Assembly: GCA_946480015.1 (NCBI GenBank)
Contig: CAMLIL010000067.1
Span: 1-31,411, forward strand
DNA from: an uncultured Oxalobacteraceae bacterium
GTDB taxonomy: Bacteria; Pseudomonadota; Gammaproteobacteria; Burkholderiales; Burkholderiaceae
Length of the DNA stretch: 31,411 bases
Direction: 5' to 3'
Part shown: piece after piece, positions 6,541 through 15,613 of the stretch
Numbering within the stretch: the first letter of the stretch is position 1
How the letters are laid out: the number at the start of each line of letters is the position of its first letter
Notes under the pieces: model-generated
What the model saw: only the letters and a program-made list of their open reading frames with translations
Database searches by the model: none
Told to the model about the DNA's origin: nothing
Program-made: the position numbers and the translations under genes

Positions 6541-7176
6541 CCAGGCCCAGCGGGCAGCCATGAACAGTGCGACGACCTGATCCGCTGCCTCCAGTGCCTC
6601 TTCCTCGGTCGGGCCCCGCGGAAACTCCTGAATATTCCAGCCCGCAACTGAGTTGACCAGGTGTCTTGCCACGGCAGCAGCGTTACGTACGGGGGCGTTG
6701 TCACGCTGGGCCGCTGCTTCGATATCGGCCTGGATGTCGGCGACATGATTCACGTGGCCTTCGTGCATGAGAAGCGCGACTGCGGGGAAGCGTTCGGACA
6801 GCACGAACGTCAGCCTTATAAATCCTTGCACCGCGGGCAAGCGCATCGCGAGTGCCATGGTGCGCATTTTGATGCGCAGCCGGATGCCGATATCGTCCGG
6901 CAGCGGTGGAAGTTCATTGAACGCATTCTCGGACCATTGCCGGATTTGATCTGTCACAACAGCCTCGAGCAATCCCTCTTTTGACGGGAAGCGCGAATAC
7001 AGCGTTGTTTTGGATAACGGTATCGCGTTGGCGATGGCTTCCATCGTAACAACATCAAAGCCATCCCGAAGGAACATGCTTCCAGCGGTAGCCAAGATTT
7101 GCCCATCAAGCGATTGCGCCCGCGCAAGCGAAGGGCGGCCCCGCTTGCTGGGACGGGGAACTGCTGTTTGTTTCAT
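6538..7176 (-). CDS. TetR/AcrR family transcriptional regulator (fourth)
   Basis: A 212-residue TetR protein with a basic N-terminal arm (PRPSKRGRPSLARAQ), the HTH in TMEAIANAIPLSKTTLYSRF, then PSKEGLLEAVVTDQIRQW and a helical effector domain. The sequence AIANAIPLSKTTLY has Ile-Pro where most relatives have Gly-Val/Ala-Ser, a small oddity at the turn of the HTH. It is transcribed divergently from the TonB-receptor operon across 577 bases, which contain several dyads. That makes it the prime candidate for controlling the operon and itself, although the paralogous pair next door is also a candidate. Confidence 0.88.
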   Translation of the reverse strand: MKQTAVPRPSKRGRPSLARAQSLDGQILATAGSMFLRDGFDVVTMEAIANAIPLSKTTLYSRFPSKEGLLEAVVTDQIRQWSENAFNELPPLPDDIGIRLRIKMRTMALAMRLPAVQGFIRLTFVLSERFPAVALLMHEGHVNHVADIQADIEAAAQRDNAPVRNAAAVARHLVNSVAGWNIQEFPRGPTEEEALEAADQVVALFMAARWAW

Positions 7177-7193
7177 ATATGTCGCGATTCCGG

Positions 7194-7246
7194 CAATGGT
7201 CCATTGTCAAGTATGCCAAACACCTCGACGTCAGGTCAAACCTGAC
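7194..7246. promoter_or_regulatory. Two dyads just upstream of the fourth tetR gene
   Basis: CAATGG-T-CCATTG (7194-7206) is a perfect 13-base dyad 18 bases before the tetR start. GTCAGGT-CAA-ACCTGAC (7230-7246) is a perfect 7-bp-arm dyad further upstream. Both suit autoregulatory binding. The first contains GTCCATT, which recurs in the two receptor-side sites at 7440-7446 and 7570-7576. Confidence 0.45.
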
Positions 7247-7422
7247 AGCTGGGCGTGAATTTCTCCGGTTGGCGCTGGTGCGCCGCGTGCCTCCAGCAGA
7301 CCTCGATCATCGCCGCGCACGCATGCCTCAATGAATTTTGGACTGGCGTCCGTCGCTGCGAATGGCGTTCCCGTGTGGCCACAGGAGGCGTTCGTGCATC
7401 TCGACAAACCGAAAAAAACTTC

Positions 7423-7449
7423 CTAAATTGAACAATTTAGTCCATTTTA
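7423..7449. promoter_or_regulatory. Upstream operator-like dyad of the TonB-receptor operon
   Basis: CTAAATTG-AA-CAATTTAG (7423-7440) is a perfect 18-base palindrome. Overlapping it, TGAAC-N6-GTCCATTTTA (7429-7449) matches the site at 7559-7579 in its half-sites, spacing and following T/A run. Confidence 0.5.
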
Positions 7450-7528
7450 TCACTTTATGGCCGACGCTGGCCGGTCCAGCCAGCCACCTTGAAGTGGGTG
7501 CGATGAGGCGGCAATACAACACCGATAA

Positions 7529-7580
7529 TTGACACCAATTATCAAAATCGACTTAAAATGAACGCTAGCGTCCATTTAAG
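7529..7580 (+). promoter_or_regulatory. Promoter and operator of the TonB-receptor operon
   Basis: TTGACA (7529-7534) is a consensus -35 box. The best -10 candidates are TTAAAA (7553-7558, spacer 18) and TAAAAT (7554-7559, spacer 19). A long dyad covers the -10 and probable start: left arm CTTAAAATGAAC (7552-7563), six bases GCTAGC, right arm GTCCATTTAAG (7570-7580). Its inner part, TGAACGCTAGCGTCCA, is palindromic with one mismatch. A repressor here would block the polymerase directly. The rest of the 7177-7753 gap, including the 173-base leader down to the receptor start, shows no gene. Confidence 0.6.
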
Positions 7581-7753
7581 AGGCGCAGTTGGAGTCCGAC
7601 GAGGGCCCGCTGTCAGCGGCGTTTTGCGGCTTGCTGTCACTACGTACTCTGCGAAGCCTTGCCTTTCGGCATCCTGCCCAAAATAAAAAACATAGACCGT
7701 GCTGTATTTGAGAATGCATCCCGGCCACGCATGTTCCTATTGGAGACACATCC

Positions 7754-10096
7754 ATGAAAAGTTATTCTGGTATCAATCCCCACTGCGGTATCAAGTTGAC
7801 GGCCTGCGCTGCTGCTCTGGCCCTTGCATTTCCTGCCGTCGCACAGGAAAAACCTGCCAAGCCCGGAGAAATCCAGGAAGTCGTCATCACCGCATCGAAG
7901 CGCAAGGAGAGCATTCAAAGCGTTGCCATGTCGGTTGATGCGGTCACTGCCGAAACGCTGCAAAAATTAAACGTCAATCAGTTCGCGGACGTCGAAAAGC
8001 TCAGCCCTGGACTGGTACTGAACGCGGCAGACGGCAGGGGACAGAATGTGTCCTTGCGCGGGGTAGCGTTTGATCCGGATACCGGTGCCGATCCCACTGT
8101 ACAAATTTACTGGAACGAAACTCCGATTTCGACTTCCGATGCGTTTCGCAGCATGTTCGATATCGGGCGCATCGAAGTACTGCGTGGACCGCAAGGTACG
8201 CTGCGTGGACAGACTTCTCCTGCGGGTGCGATCACGGTAGCGACCCGACTGCCGGTCCTGGACTCCATCGAAGGCACCATCAGTCAAACCTGGGGCTCCA
8301 ACCGGCTCTGGAATACCCAGGCGGCAGTCAATGTTCCCCTCATCGAGGGAAAGCTCGCCGTCCGTGTGGCTGGCGTCTACGATCGTAGCGAGAATGATGT
8401 CCACAATGTCGCGAATGGCCGCAGCAATGGTGACCGCGCGCGCGGCGGCCGCGTATCCGTGCTGTATCAACCGCTCGCGAACCTGGAACTCCAGCTGGTC
8501 CATCAACAGCTGACGGACCGGAACGTGAATTATCCGGTCGCTATCGGTGCGCCGGTCAGCGGACAGGCAAACGGGCTTCGCCTGACAGCCGATGATCGCC
8601 AATCCGTTGTCGAAGGAAACTATGATTTCTACAATCGGGCCAAGCTAACGTCGCTCAACGCGACGTGGAGTCTGGACGGCCATAAATTGAGCTACATTGG
8701 CGGCGCCCAGCAAGGAAAGGAAATCGATGACCGGGATCTTGATATCACCAACGTCCTCGCCGGTTTCAGCTATGGGCAACAGGTAAATATCACCAGCAGG
8801 CAGCGTACGCACGAATTGCGTTTCGAGTCGACCGGTGACCGCGCCTGGAACTATATGGTGGGGATGTACTACTCGAAAACGAAAGGCGACTCCAGCTTCT
8901 CGCAGCCGTATGCCTATTTCTACCCGGTACCTTACGGCCCGCCAATGTTTGTGCCGATCAAAGGGTTCAGCGCCCCCGGGACCTTCGGCCGGAGTACCGC
9001 CCTGTTCACCGACCATCGATTTGCCGTGACAAACAACGACACGATCGAGGTTGGCGCAAGGCTGCAGAAAAACCGGGCTTACTCGCAACAGTATCTGGAT
9101 GTCTTTGGTGAAGTGTCGGCGTCACTGCCCGAACAGTTGGCCACTCAAGACACCAGGCACTGGACGGGCTCGGCCAGCTATAAGCGCACTTTTAACAAAA
9201 ATCTCATGGCCTACCTGAGTTATGCGGGCGGTTACCGTCCAGGGGGCGCTGTAGGTTTCGTGACCGCGCCAGGACTGGACCCGAGTTTTATCACCTATAA
9301 GCCGGAAAAAACCAATTCCATCGAATTGGGCATGAAATCAACATGGCTCGATCGTAGGCTGACGTTGAACGCCAACATCTTCCAGCAAGAGGTCAAGGAC
9401 TATATCGCGCGGGCTAACGGTGTCAGCGTGAGAACCACTGCGGTGGCAGGAGAGCCTGCGGGACCTGGTCCGGGTGGGACTTATCCCGCCGACATAGGGA
9501 CAGGGGGGATCAATCTGAACACCAATGGCGACGTGATTGTGCGCGGGCTGGAAGCGACAGCGATCTGGAGCATCCTGCCAAACTGGCGCGCGCAACTCGC
9601 TGTCAGCTATGTCAATGCACATTATGACAACGCGTTGCTCTACTGCAGCGACAGTAACAACGATGGCATCCCCGATATCGGCGACCATGTGCAACCCGGT
9701 CGCCAGGTATCGCTTTGCCCCAGCAATCGCCCGCTTGCCGACATGTATGGAAACGAGGCAGGAAAGCTCAGTCTGACCCTTCAGTCGGAATACTCGCGTG
9801 AATTGGGCAACACCGAGGGCTTCGTACGAGGCCTGGTCCGTTACGCTGCGCCGGGACATAACGTTGCGTTGAACAAGGATATTGCCTCGTTTACACCGCT
9901 CGATATCTATGTGGGCTTGCGCGATCCGGGCCTGCGATGGGAGGTGAGTTTATGGAGCCAGAACGTGTTCAATCGTTCCGTCGATCGTGGCGCCACCCCC
10001 AGTTTCCAGGGTGGGCTTAGCGGCGGATACATGCGTGTCGCAACCCCGGAGCAGCGCAAAGTGGGCGTAACGCTGCGCTACAACTTCGATAGTTGA
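7754..10096 (+). CDS. TonB-dependent outer-membrane receptor, polysaccharide-locus type
   Basis: A 780-residue TonB-dependent receptor with a signal peptide (about 1-30, ending FPAVAQ), a TonB box region (IQEVVITASKRKES, about 39-52), a plug domain (VDAVTAETLQKLNVNQFADV onward, with IEVLRGPQGTLRGQTSPAGA as the classic plug signature) and a 22-strand barrel ending in RYNFDS. GGAGA stands nine bases before ATG 7754. It imports oligosaccharides or other large ligands across the outer membrane using TonB-ExbBD energy. Family members do not reveal the ligand; the two alpha-L-rhamnosidases encoded just after it suggest rhamnose-containing oligosaccharides. There is no SusD-like lipoprotein partner, as expected for proteobacterial loci. 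It is the first gene of the operon and has a regulated promoter. Confidence 0.93.
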   Translation: MKSYSGINPHCGIKLTACAAALALAFPAVAQEKPAKPGEIQEVVITASKRKESIQSVAMSVDAVTAETLQKLNVNQFADVEKLSPGLVLNAADGRGQNVSLRGVAFDPDTGADPTVQIYWNETPISTSDAFRSMFDIGRIEVLRGPQGTLRGQTSPAGAITVATRLPVLDSIEGTISQTWGSNRLWNTQAAVNVPLIEGKLAVRVAGVYDRSENDVHNVANGRSNGDRARGGRVSVLYQPLANLELQLVHQQLTDRNVNYPVAIGAPVSGQANGLRLTADDRQSVVEGNYDFYNRAKLTSLNATWSLDGHKLSYIGGAQQGKEIDDRDLDITNVLAGFSYGQQVNITSRQRTHELRFESTGDRAWNYMVGMYYSKTKGDSSFSQPYAYFYPVPYGPPMFVPIKGFSAPGTFGRSTALFTDHRFAVTNNDTIEVGARLQKNRAYSQQYLDVFGEVSASLPEQLATQDTRHWTGSASYKRTFNKNLMAYLSYAGGYRPGGAVGFVTAPGLDPSFITYKPEKTNSIELGMKSTWLDRRLTLNANIFQQEVKDYIARANGVSVRTTAVAGEPAGPGPGGTYPADIGTGGINLNTNGDVIVRGLEATAIWSILPNWRAQLAVSYVNAHYDNALLYCSDSNNDGIPDIGDHVQPGRQVSLCPSNRPLADMYGNEAGKLSLTLQSEYSRELGNTEGFVRGLVRYAAPGHNVALNKDIASFTPLDIYVGLRDPGLRWEVSLWSQNVFNRSVDRGATPSFQGGLSGGYMRVATPEQRKVGVTLRYNFDS

Positions 10097-10130
10097 GCGC
10101 TTGCTGCGTCGTTCGCCCGCATCACCCGGA

Positions 10131-10150
10131 ACACGCCGCGGGCGGCGTGT
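10131..10150 (+). other. Stem-loop between receptor and GH78 genes
   Basis: ACACGCCG (10131-10138) and CGGCGTGT (10143-10150) form a perfect 8-bp stem with loop CGGG and no following T-run. It is not a terminator; it could protect the 3' end of the receptor message and so favour receptor synthesis over the enzymes. Confidence 0.4.
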
Positions 10151-10224
10151 AGCACTCGTTGCCAGCAAATGCAGCCTGAGCGCGGCACGGCCCGGCGTGC
10201 GGATGCGGGCGCCATTCCTGCCGA

Positions 10225-12642
10225 ATGTCTTATATCGGAGAGCAATTGAACAGCATTCTTTACTCATACGTGGCCAGGACATGGCGGGTCTTGCGCTTGC
10301 TTGCCGCCGGCGTGCTCCTGGTGCTGGCGATACCATGTTCCTTGGCGAAGGCCGATGGACCGGTGTGGATCACCCATCCTGACCTTCCGAATACCGCATC
10401 GGTCGTCCTGCATTTTCGATCCGCAATGCAATTGGCCGACGCCCCCGGTGCATTCTGGGTGAACGTCAGTGCAGACAATCGCTATGTTCTATATGTGAAT
10501 GGACAGCGCGCCTCGAGCGGCCCGTCGGTGAGCGACCTGGCGCACTGGCGCTATCGGCGCATCGATATCGCCCCCTATCTGCGTGTGGGGACGAACGATA
10601 TCGCAGCTGTTGTGTGGAACTTTTCCGTCCCGTCGGGGCCGATGGCGCAAATCAGTGCACGCACCGGCTTCTATTTCAAAGCGGAGGATGAGCGCTACGC
10701 GATGCTGAACAGCGGGCCCGGCTGGAAGGTCCGCCTCGATCGCGGACACAGGTCGGCATCGGGCATGGGGCAGATTAATAAACAGTTCAAGGGCCTCTAC
10801 TATGTTGCCGCGTCGCCGGAGACGATCGACGCGGCGATGGCGGACTGGGACTGGGCCACGGGGGACATGGCAGGAGACGAAGGATGGCGCACGGCGGTTG
10901 CTGCCGTCGAGTCATCACAGCGGCTGCCCTGGACCCTGACCCCGGATCCCTTGCCGGAAATGGCTTACCGAAAAATTGAACCCGCCAAGGTCATGCGAAC
11001 CGATCTTCCGTCCGGGCGGGATTTTCCCCACGGTGCGGTCAGCGTTCCGCCGCGCAGCCGGGTCAAACTGCTGCTGGACCAGGGCAGGATGGTAGCGGCC
11101 TATCCTGCGTTGTCAGTGGCCGGAGGCAAGGGCGCTGTTATCAACATGACCTATTCGGAGGCGCTTTATGACGCTGAGGGAAGAAAGGGCGTGCGCGATG
11201 AAGTGGGGGATCGTGTCAGCAAAGGCATGTATGACGCCTTCGTCGCCGATGGCCAGGCAAGGGTGTTTGCACCATTGCGCTGGCGTGTCTGGCGGTTCAT
11301 CGAGCTGGACGTGCAAACCGCGGATGCGCCGCTGATCCTGCAAGGGCTGACGGCTCATGAGACCGGTTATCCCTTCGAGCAGATTGCCAGGTTCCACTCG
11401 AACGACCATGCACTCAACCAGATCTGGGACATCGGCTGGCGCACTGCCCGCATTGATGCACATGACACCTATATGGATTCGGCCTACTGGGAGCAGCTCC
11501 AGTATGTCGGCGATACACGCTTGCAGATGCTCATTTCGTATGCGGTATCGGGCGACGACCGCCTCGCGGTGAATGCCATCGACATGATCGGCTGGTCAAA
11601 TCGAGAGGGCGGCCTGACCGAGGGCGCCTATCCCACGCGGGGGCGCAATGTGATCGCGCCGTTTTCCTTGATCTGGATCGCGATGCTGGACGACTATTAT
11701 CAGCGACGACGGGATACGGCCGTTATCGAACGCAATCTACCGCGCGCCCGGCAGGTATTGTCCTGGTATGAAAAATACCTCGGGCCTTCGAAGCTCCTGA
11801 GTAAGAATCCAACCTGGAATTTCGTCGACTGGATCGGTCAGACTTCGACCCAGCGGGATGTGTTTCCGAGCTATGACAAGAATGGCGAATCCTGCCTGAC
11901 GACGCTGTTCTACCTGGGCGCATTGCAGCAGATGGCACGCATGGAGCATGCTTTGGGCGACCCCGGCCTGGGCGCGCGCGACGCGGCCCTCGCAGACGAA
12001 ATAAAAGCTGCCGTGCGCGCAAAATGCTGGAGTGCCGCACGCGGTCTGATCGCGGATGACCCCTCGCTGGCCATCTTCTCGCAGCACGGCAATGCGCTGG
12101 CAATCCTGTATGGCGTCGTCCCGGATCAGGACGCGAGCGCCATCATTGGACGCATCACGACGAAGCACGGTATTGCGGCGCCCGCGGGCGTGATCCCCAC
12201 CAGTTACTACTTTTCCTGGTACCTGGCCCAGGCGGTCGCCCGCACCGAGCGGGCCGCCGACTATCTGGCGCTGCTCGACACCTGGCGCGACCTGCTGTCA
12301 CTGAACTTTACGACCTGGCCCGAAGAGCCGGGAAACACGCGCTCTGACACGCATGCCTGGAGCGGACATCCGACTGCGGACTTACTCGAGATCGTCGCTG
12401 GCGTGGCGCCCGTGGCGCCTGGGTATGCGCGGGCAAGAATCGCCCCGCATCTCGGGAAGCTTACTGCGCTTGACGCAGTTGTGCAGACGCCGGCCGGTCC
12501 AGTTGCCGTGACGTACCGCATCGCACGAGGCAAGCTGACCGCGACAATCGTCAAGCCGGAAGAATTGCCCTCCGTGTTTATCTGGCGTGGGCGCCAGTAT
12601 CCCCTGACGCGTGCGCGAACAAAGCTGGTGCTGCCTCGATAG
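10225..12642 (+). CDS. Alpha-L-rhamnosidase-like glycoside hydrolase (GH78 type)
   Basis: An 805-residue protein. The N-terminus has a hydrophobic export segment (WRVLRLLAAGVLLVLAIPCS followed by LAKA). The order of parts is that of GH78: a beta-sandwich with the carbohydrate-binding pattern YVLYVNGQRASSGPSVSD (about 90-107), a second sandwich, a six-hairpin (alpha/alpha)6 catalytic barrel from about 390 (SNDHALNQIWDIGWRTARID, with the motif YWEQLQYVGDTRLQ corresponding to the acidic catalytic region) and a C-terminal beta-sheet domain after SGHPTADLLE. GH78 enzymes remove terminal alpha-L-rhamnose by inversion. The start is unsure: ATG 10225 gives 15 residues before the export segment, and GTG 10270 is an alternative; neither has a strong ribosome site. 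Linkage preference cannot be told. Confidence 0.82.
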   Translation: MSYIGEQLNSILYSYVARTWRVLRLLAAGVLLVLAIPCSLAKADGPVWITHPDLPNTASVVLHFRSAMQLADAPGAFWVNVSADNRYVLYVNGQRASSGPSVSDLAHWRYRRIDIAPYLRVGTNDIAAVVWNFSVPSGPMAQISARTGFYFKAEDERYAMLNSGPGWKVRLDRGHRSASGMGQINKQFKGLYYVAASPETIDAAMADWDWATGDMAGDEGWRTAVAAVESSQRLPWTLTPDPLPEMAYRKIEPAKVMRTDLPSGRDFPHGAVSVPPRSRVKLLLDQGRMVAAYPALSVAGGKGAVINMTYSEALYDAEGRKGVRDEVGDRVSKGMYDAFVADGQARVFAPLRWRVWRFIELDVQTADAPLILQGLTAHETGYPFEQIARFHSNDHALNQIWDIGWRTARIDAHDTYMDSAYWEQLQYVGDTRLQMLISYAVSGDDRLAVNAIDMIGWSNREGGLTEGAYPTRGRNVIAPFSLIWIAMLDDYYQRRRDTAVIERNLPRARQVLSWYEKYLGPSKLLSKNPTWNFVDWIGQTSTQRDVFPSYDKNGESCLTTLFYLGALQQMARMEHALGDPGLGARDAALADEIKAAVRAKCWSAARGLIADDPSLAIFSQHGNALAILYGVVPDQDASAIIGRITTKHGIAAPAGVIPTSYYFSWYLAQAVARTERAADYLALLDTWRDLLSLNFTTWPEEPGNTRSDTHAWSGHPTADLLEIVAGVAPVAPGYARARIAPHLGKLTALDAVVQTPAGPVAVTYRIARGKLTATIVKPEELPSVFIWRGRQYPLTRARTKLVLPR

Positions 12643-12751
12643 CGCTCCCTGCGCAAGTGCGCGGCTGCGGTGACGCGTACTTGCAGGTGCCCGTGGTTGG
12701 AATGGCGGCGATTACATCTACATCATCAAGAGCAACTGAAGGAGACATCGG

Positions 12752-15613
12752 ATGCGTTTCAACCGTAGGGACTTTCTGTCATCGATTACCGCGCTGGCAG
12801 GCGTGGCAGTGCTACCGGCGCAGGCGAAGCAGCACGCAGCTACGTTTCAACAAGTTTTCCAGTATCCGCCGTCCCAGGCCAAGCCATGGGTGCGCTGGTG
12901 GTGGCCAGGCGGCGCGGTGAGTGGCGACGAACTACGCCGCGAGATACAGGTGCTGAACCAGGCTGGCTTCGGCGGTGCCGAGATCCAGGCATTCAACCCG
13001 GCGATTCCCAAGCTGACTAAAGACGAGCGAACGCGCGTTCACGACTACGCTAACGCCACGTTCTTTGCACACCTGAAAATCTGTGGCGATGCGGCGGCCG
13101 AGCGCGGCATGCGGATCGACAGCACGTTTGGCTCTGCCTGGCCCTCCGGTGGCGGTTTCGCCATCACGCCGGAGTTGGCCTTACTCGAGTTGACGCCAGC
13201 ATTGACCAGCGTGCGCGCCCCGCTGAATGGCCCTATCCGCCTAAATGTTCCAGGCAATACACGTAAATTTGGCGCGCTGTCGGCGTTTGACGCACGCAAC
13301 AAGGATCCGCGCGCCCAGGACTGGCGGGACAGGTTGGCAGCGCGACAAAAACTGGTCGCCGTGGTCGCGGTCAAGGGGACTGCGCCGGCGCTGGAGAACA
13401 ACAAGAACTATCGTTCCGCAGTCGTCAAGGCGGCGGGAAGCGTTGACACTCCCGGCGGGATTGTCGTCACCGACAAGCTCCGTGCGGACGGCGTGCTCGA
13501 CTGGATTCCGCCCGCTGACGGCGACTGGCAGATCGTCGTTTTCAAGCAGTTCGCCGTCGACAGCTCTGTGATGGCCGGCGCCGGCGAGGGGCCCCAGCTG
13601 GTTCTCGACCACTTCAATCGCGCCGCGTTCGACGCCCATGCGCAACGGGTAGGCGCGCCCTTGGCCCCCGGAGGCAAACCGCAACGGGGCCTGCGCGCCA
13701 CCTTCGTCGACAGTCTGGAGCTGATGCCGGACATGTACTGGTCCGCCGACCTGCTGGCGCAGTTCCAGAGCCGCCGTGGCTACGACCTGACACCGTATTT
13801 GCCGCTGCTGCTACAGCCGGGCTGGATGGAGGCCTGGAAGGCACGCACCTCGCTGCCGTATTTCGACGCTGGCGACACCGGCGAGCGAATCCGGGCCGAT
13901 TACCGGCTGACGCTGTCCGAACTTCTGAACGAGAATTTCTGGAAGCCATTTATCGAATGGAACCGTCGCCACGGCCTGTCGTCACGCATTCAGGCCCACG
14001 GCGGCCCAAGCGACCTGTTGCAATCCTATGGGATGGCCGACGTTCCCGAAACAGAGGATCTGGAATCGGGGGGCGATACCCATTTCATGCGGCTCGCGCG
14101 CGCCGCGGCCAATTTGTACGGCCGGGAGCTGGTGGGATGCGAGAGCCTGTGCTGGCCTGCAAAACCGTTTGAAATTACGCCCGCGCAGTGGCAGGCGAGG
14201 GTGAATCTGCTGTTCGCAAGCGGCGTCAACGCCATCGTCGTGCACGGGTTTCCCTACGCCTTGCATCAGGATGCGTGGCCGGGCTGGTTTCCATTCGCGC
14301 CGAGCCCCTTTCTTGCGGGGTTCAGCAGCATGATCAACGAAGCGAACCCGCTATGGGACGCGATCGCTACGCTTAACAGCTACGTTACCCGCGTCCAGTC
14401 GATTATGCAGGGCGGCCGCAACGTCGTTCCGGTAGCGGTCTACCTCGGCGAGATTGGTTACTTCCATGGTATTGAGCCGACAGCGACCACCGATCTGTTG
14501 GAAGAGCTGCTTCACCAGGGTTACGACTATGACCGGATTAACGATGACTGCATCTTGAAGGGCAGCGTCTCTGCTGGTTGCTTGCAAACGTCTGGCGGTG
14601 CGCGTTATCGCGCCCTGATCCTGCCAAGCCGTGCCGGCTTGCGCGCCAATACAGCGGCACAGCTGGAGCGGCTTGCATCCAAGGGGCTCAGGATTTTCTA
14701 TGTTGACCGTCCGCCGTCGCGCGACGAGGGCAATGTCGATCGTGAGCGACTGGACGGAGTGACCCGACGGGCGGTACAAGCCACCCTGGACGCCGGCGCC
14801 CGCATCGTCGATGCAGCGGCGCTTGCCGCGGCATTGCGCGCTGAGGGCATTCCGGCGAACCTGACCTTTATCAGTGCTCCCTGCCTGTTCGTTGAAAAGG
14901 AACTTGGCGGCCGCTCCGCGTATTTCCTGCATAACCCAAGGCAGGAAGCCGTCAACGTTGCTTTCACTACCCGTGCCGCTGGCAATCCCGAACTCTGGAA
15001 CGCGTTCGATGGGACCCGGACAGGCCTGAAGTCGGTCCGTACGAAGGGGCAGACCGAGATCCGCCTCGACATCGGCGCTGGCGCTGCGGCCTTGATCGTC
15101 TTCACGAATGAACGTTTGCTGGCCGCCTCGTCGTGGACAGCGGTCGATGCCGCTGATGTGAGCGAGCGGCGCTGGACACTGGCGGTGCAAGGCCACAAGC
15201 ACGCCGGCAAGCCGTTCCAGCAGACCCTGACGCTCGACCGTTTGCAGGACTGGAGCGAGATCGAAGGATTGGACGACCTGTCGGGGCAGGTCGTCTACAG
15301 CGCCGATGTGACGCTTGCCCCTTCCTGGATGAAGCCTGGCGCGGGTCTTTTTCTCGACCTCGGCAGCGTCCATGACATGGCGAAAATTTCGGTGAACGGC
15401 CAGCATCTGGGAACCCTGATTGCGCCGCCGTTTCAGCTCGACATCGGCAAGGCGCTGCGCGCCGGCGTCAATCGACTGGCGATAACGGTCAGCAACAGTC
15501 CAAATAACGCCATGGTGGATTCGAAATTGCCTGGTCTCAAGGATCTCAAGCCGAAACCCGCAGGCCTGCTGGGACCCGTAAAAATTATTCTTAAACACAA
15601 GAAGGTGGATTGA
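12752..15613 (+). CDS. Alpha-L-rhamnosidase-like glycoside hydrolase (GH106 type), Tat-exported
   Basis: A 953-residue protein beginning with a twin-arginine signal (NRRDFLSSITALAGVAVLPA), so it is folded in the cytoplasm and exported by Tat. GAAGGAG stands before ATG 12752. The mature start KPWVRWWWPGG and the following EIQVLNQAGFGGAEIQAFNP are hallmarks of GH106, a family with a (beta/alpha)8 barrel acting on alpha-L-rhamnosides including those in rhamnogalacturonan. The segment ELVGCESLCWP probably carries one catalytic Glu. The C-terminal part (about 830-935, with SVNGQHLGTLIAPPFQLDI and RAGVNRLAITVSNSP) is a GH2-type sugar-binding beta-sandwich. Its stop TGA overlaps the next start (TGATG), showing tight coupling to the GH3 gene. 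Confidence 0.85.
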   Translation: MRFNRRDFLSSITALAGVAVLPAQAKQHAATFQQVFQYPPSQAKPWVRWWWPGGAVSGDELRREIQVLNQAGFGGAEIQAFNPAIPKLTKDERTRVHDYANATFFAHLKICGDAAAERGMRIDSTFGSAWPSGGGFAITPELALLELTPALTSVRAPLNGPIRLNVPGNTRKFGALSAFDARNKDPRAQDWRDRLAARQKLVAVVAVKGTAPALENNKNYRSAVVKAAGSVDTPGGIVVTDKLRADGVLDWIPPADGDWQIVVFKQFAVDSSVMAGAGEGPQLVLDHFNRAAFDAHAQRVGAPLAPGGKPQRGLRATFVDSLELMPDMYWSADLLAQFQSRRGYDLTPYLPLLLQPGWMEAWKARTSLPYFDAGDTGERIRADYRLTLSELLNENFWKPFIEWNRRHGLSSRIQAHGGPSDLLQSYGMADVPETEDLESGGDTHFMRLARAAANLYGRELVGCESLCWPAKPFEITPAQWQARVNLLFASGVNAIVVHGFPYALHQDAWPGWFPFAPSPFLAGFSSMINEANPLWDAIATLNSYVTRVQSIMQGGRNVVPVAVYLGEIGYFHGIEPTATTDLLEELLHQGYDYDRINDDCILKGSVSAGCLQTSGGARYRALILPSRAGLRANTAAQLERLASKGLRIFYVDRPPSRDEGNVDRERLDGVTRRAVQATLDAGARIVDAAALAAALRAEGIPANLTFISAPCLFVEKELGGRSAYFLHNPRQEAVNVAFTTRAAGNPELWNAFDGTRTGLKSVRTKGQTEIRLDIGAGAAALIVFTNERLLAASSWTAVDAADVSERRWTLAVQGHKHAGKPFQQTLTLDRLQDWSEIEGLDDLSGQVVYSADVTLAPSWMKPGAGLFLDLGSVHDMAKISVNGQHLGTLIAPPFQLDIGKALRAGVNRLAITVSNSPNNAMVDSKLPGLKDLKPKPAGLLGPVKIILKHKKVD

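Noticed and set aside
7640..7963. Minus-strand frame in the receptor leader
   Set aside because: Overlaps the receptor signal-peptide region on the opposite strand, with no ribosome site or domain.
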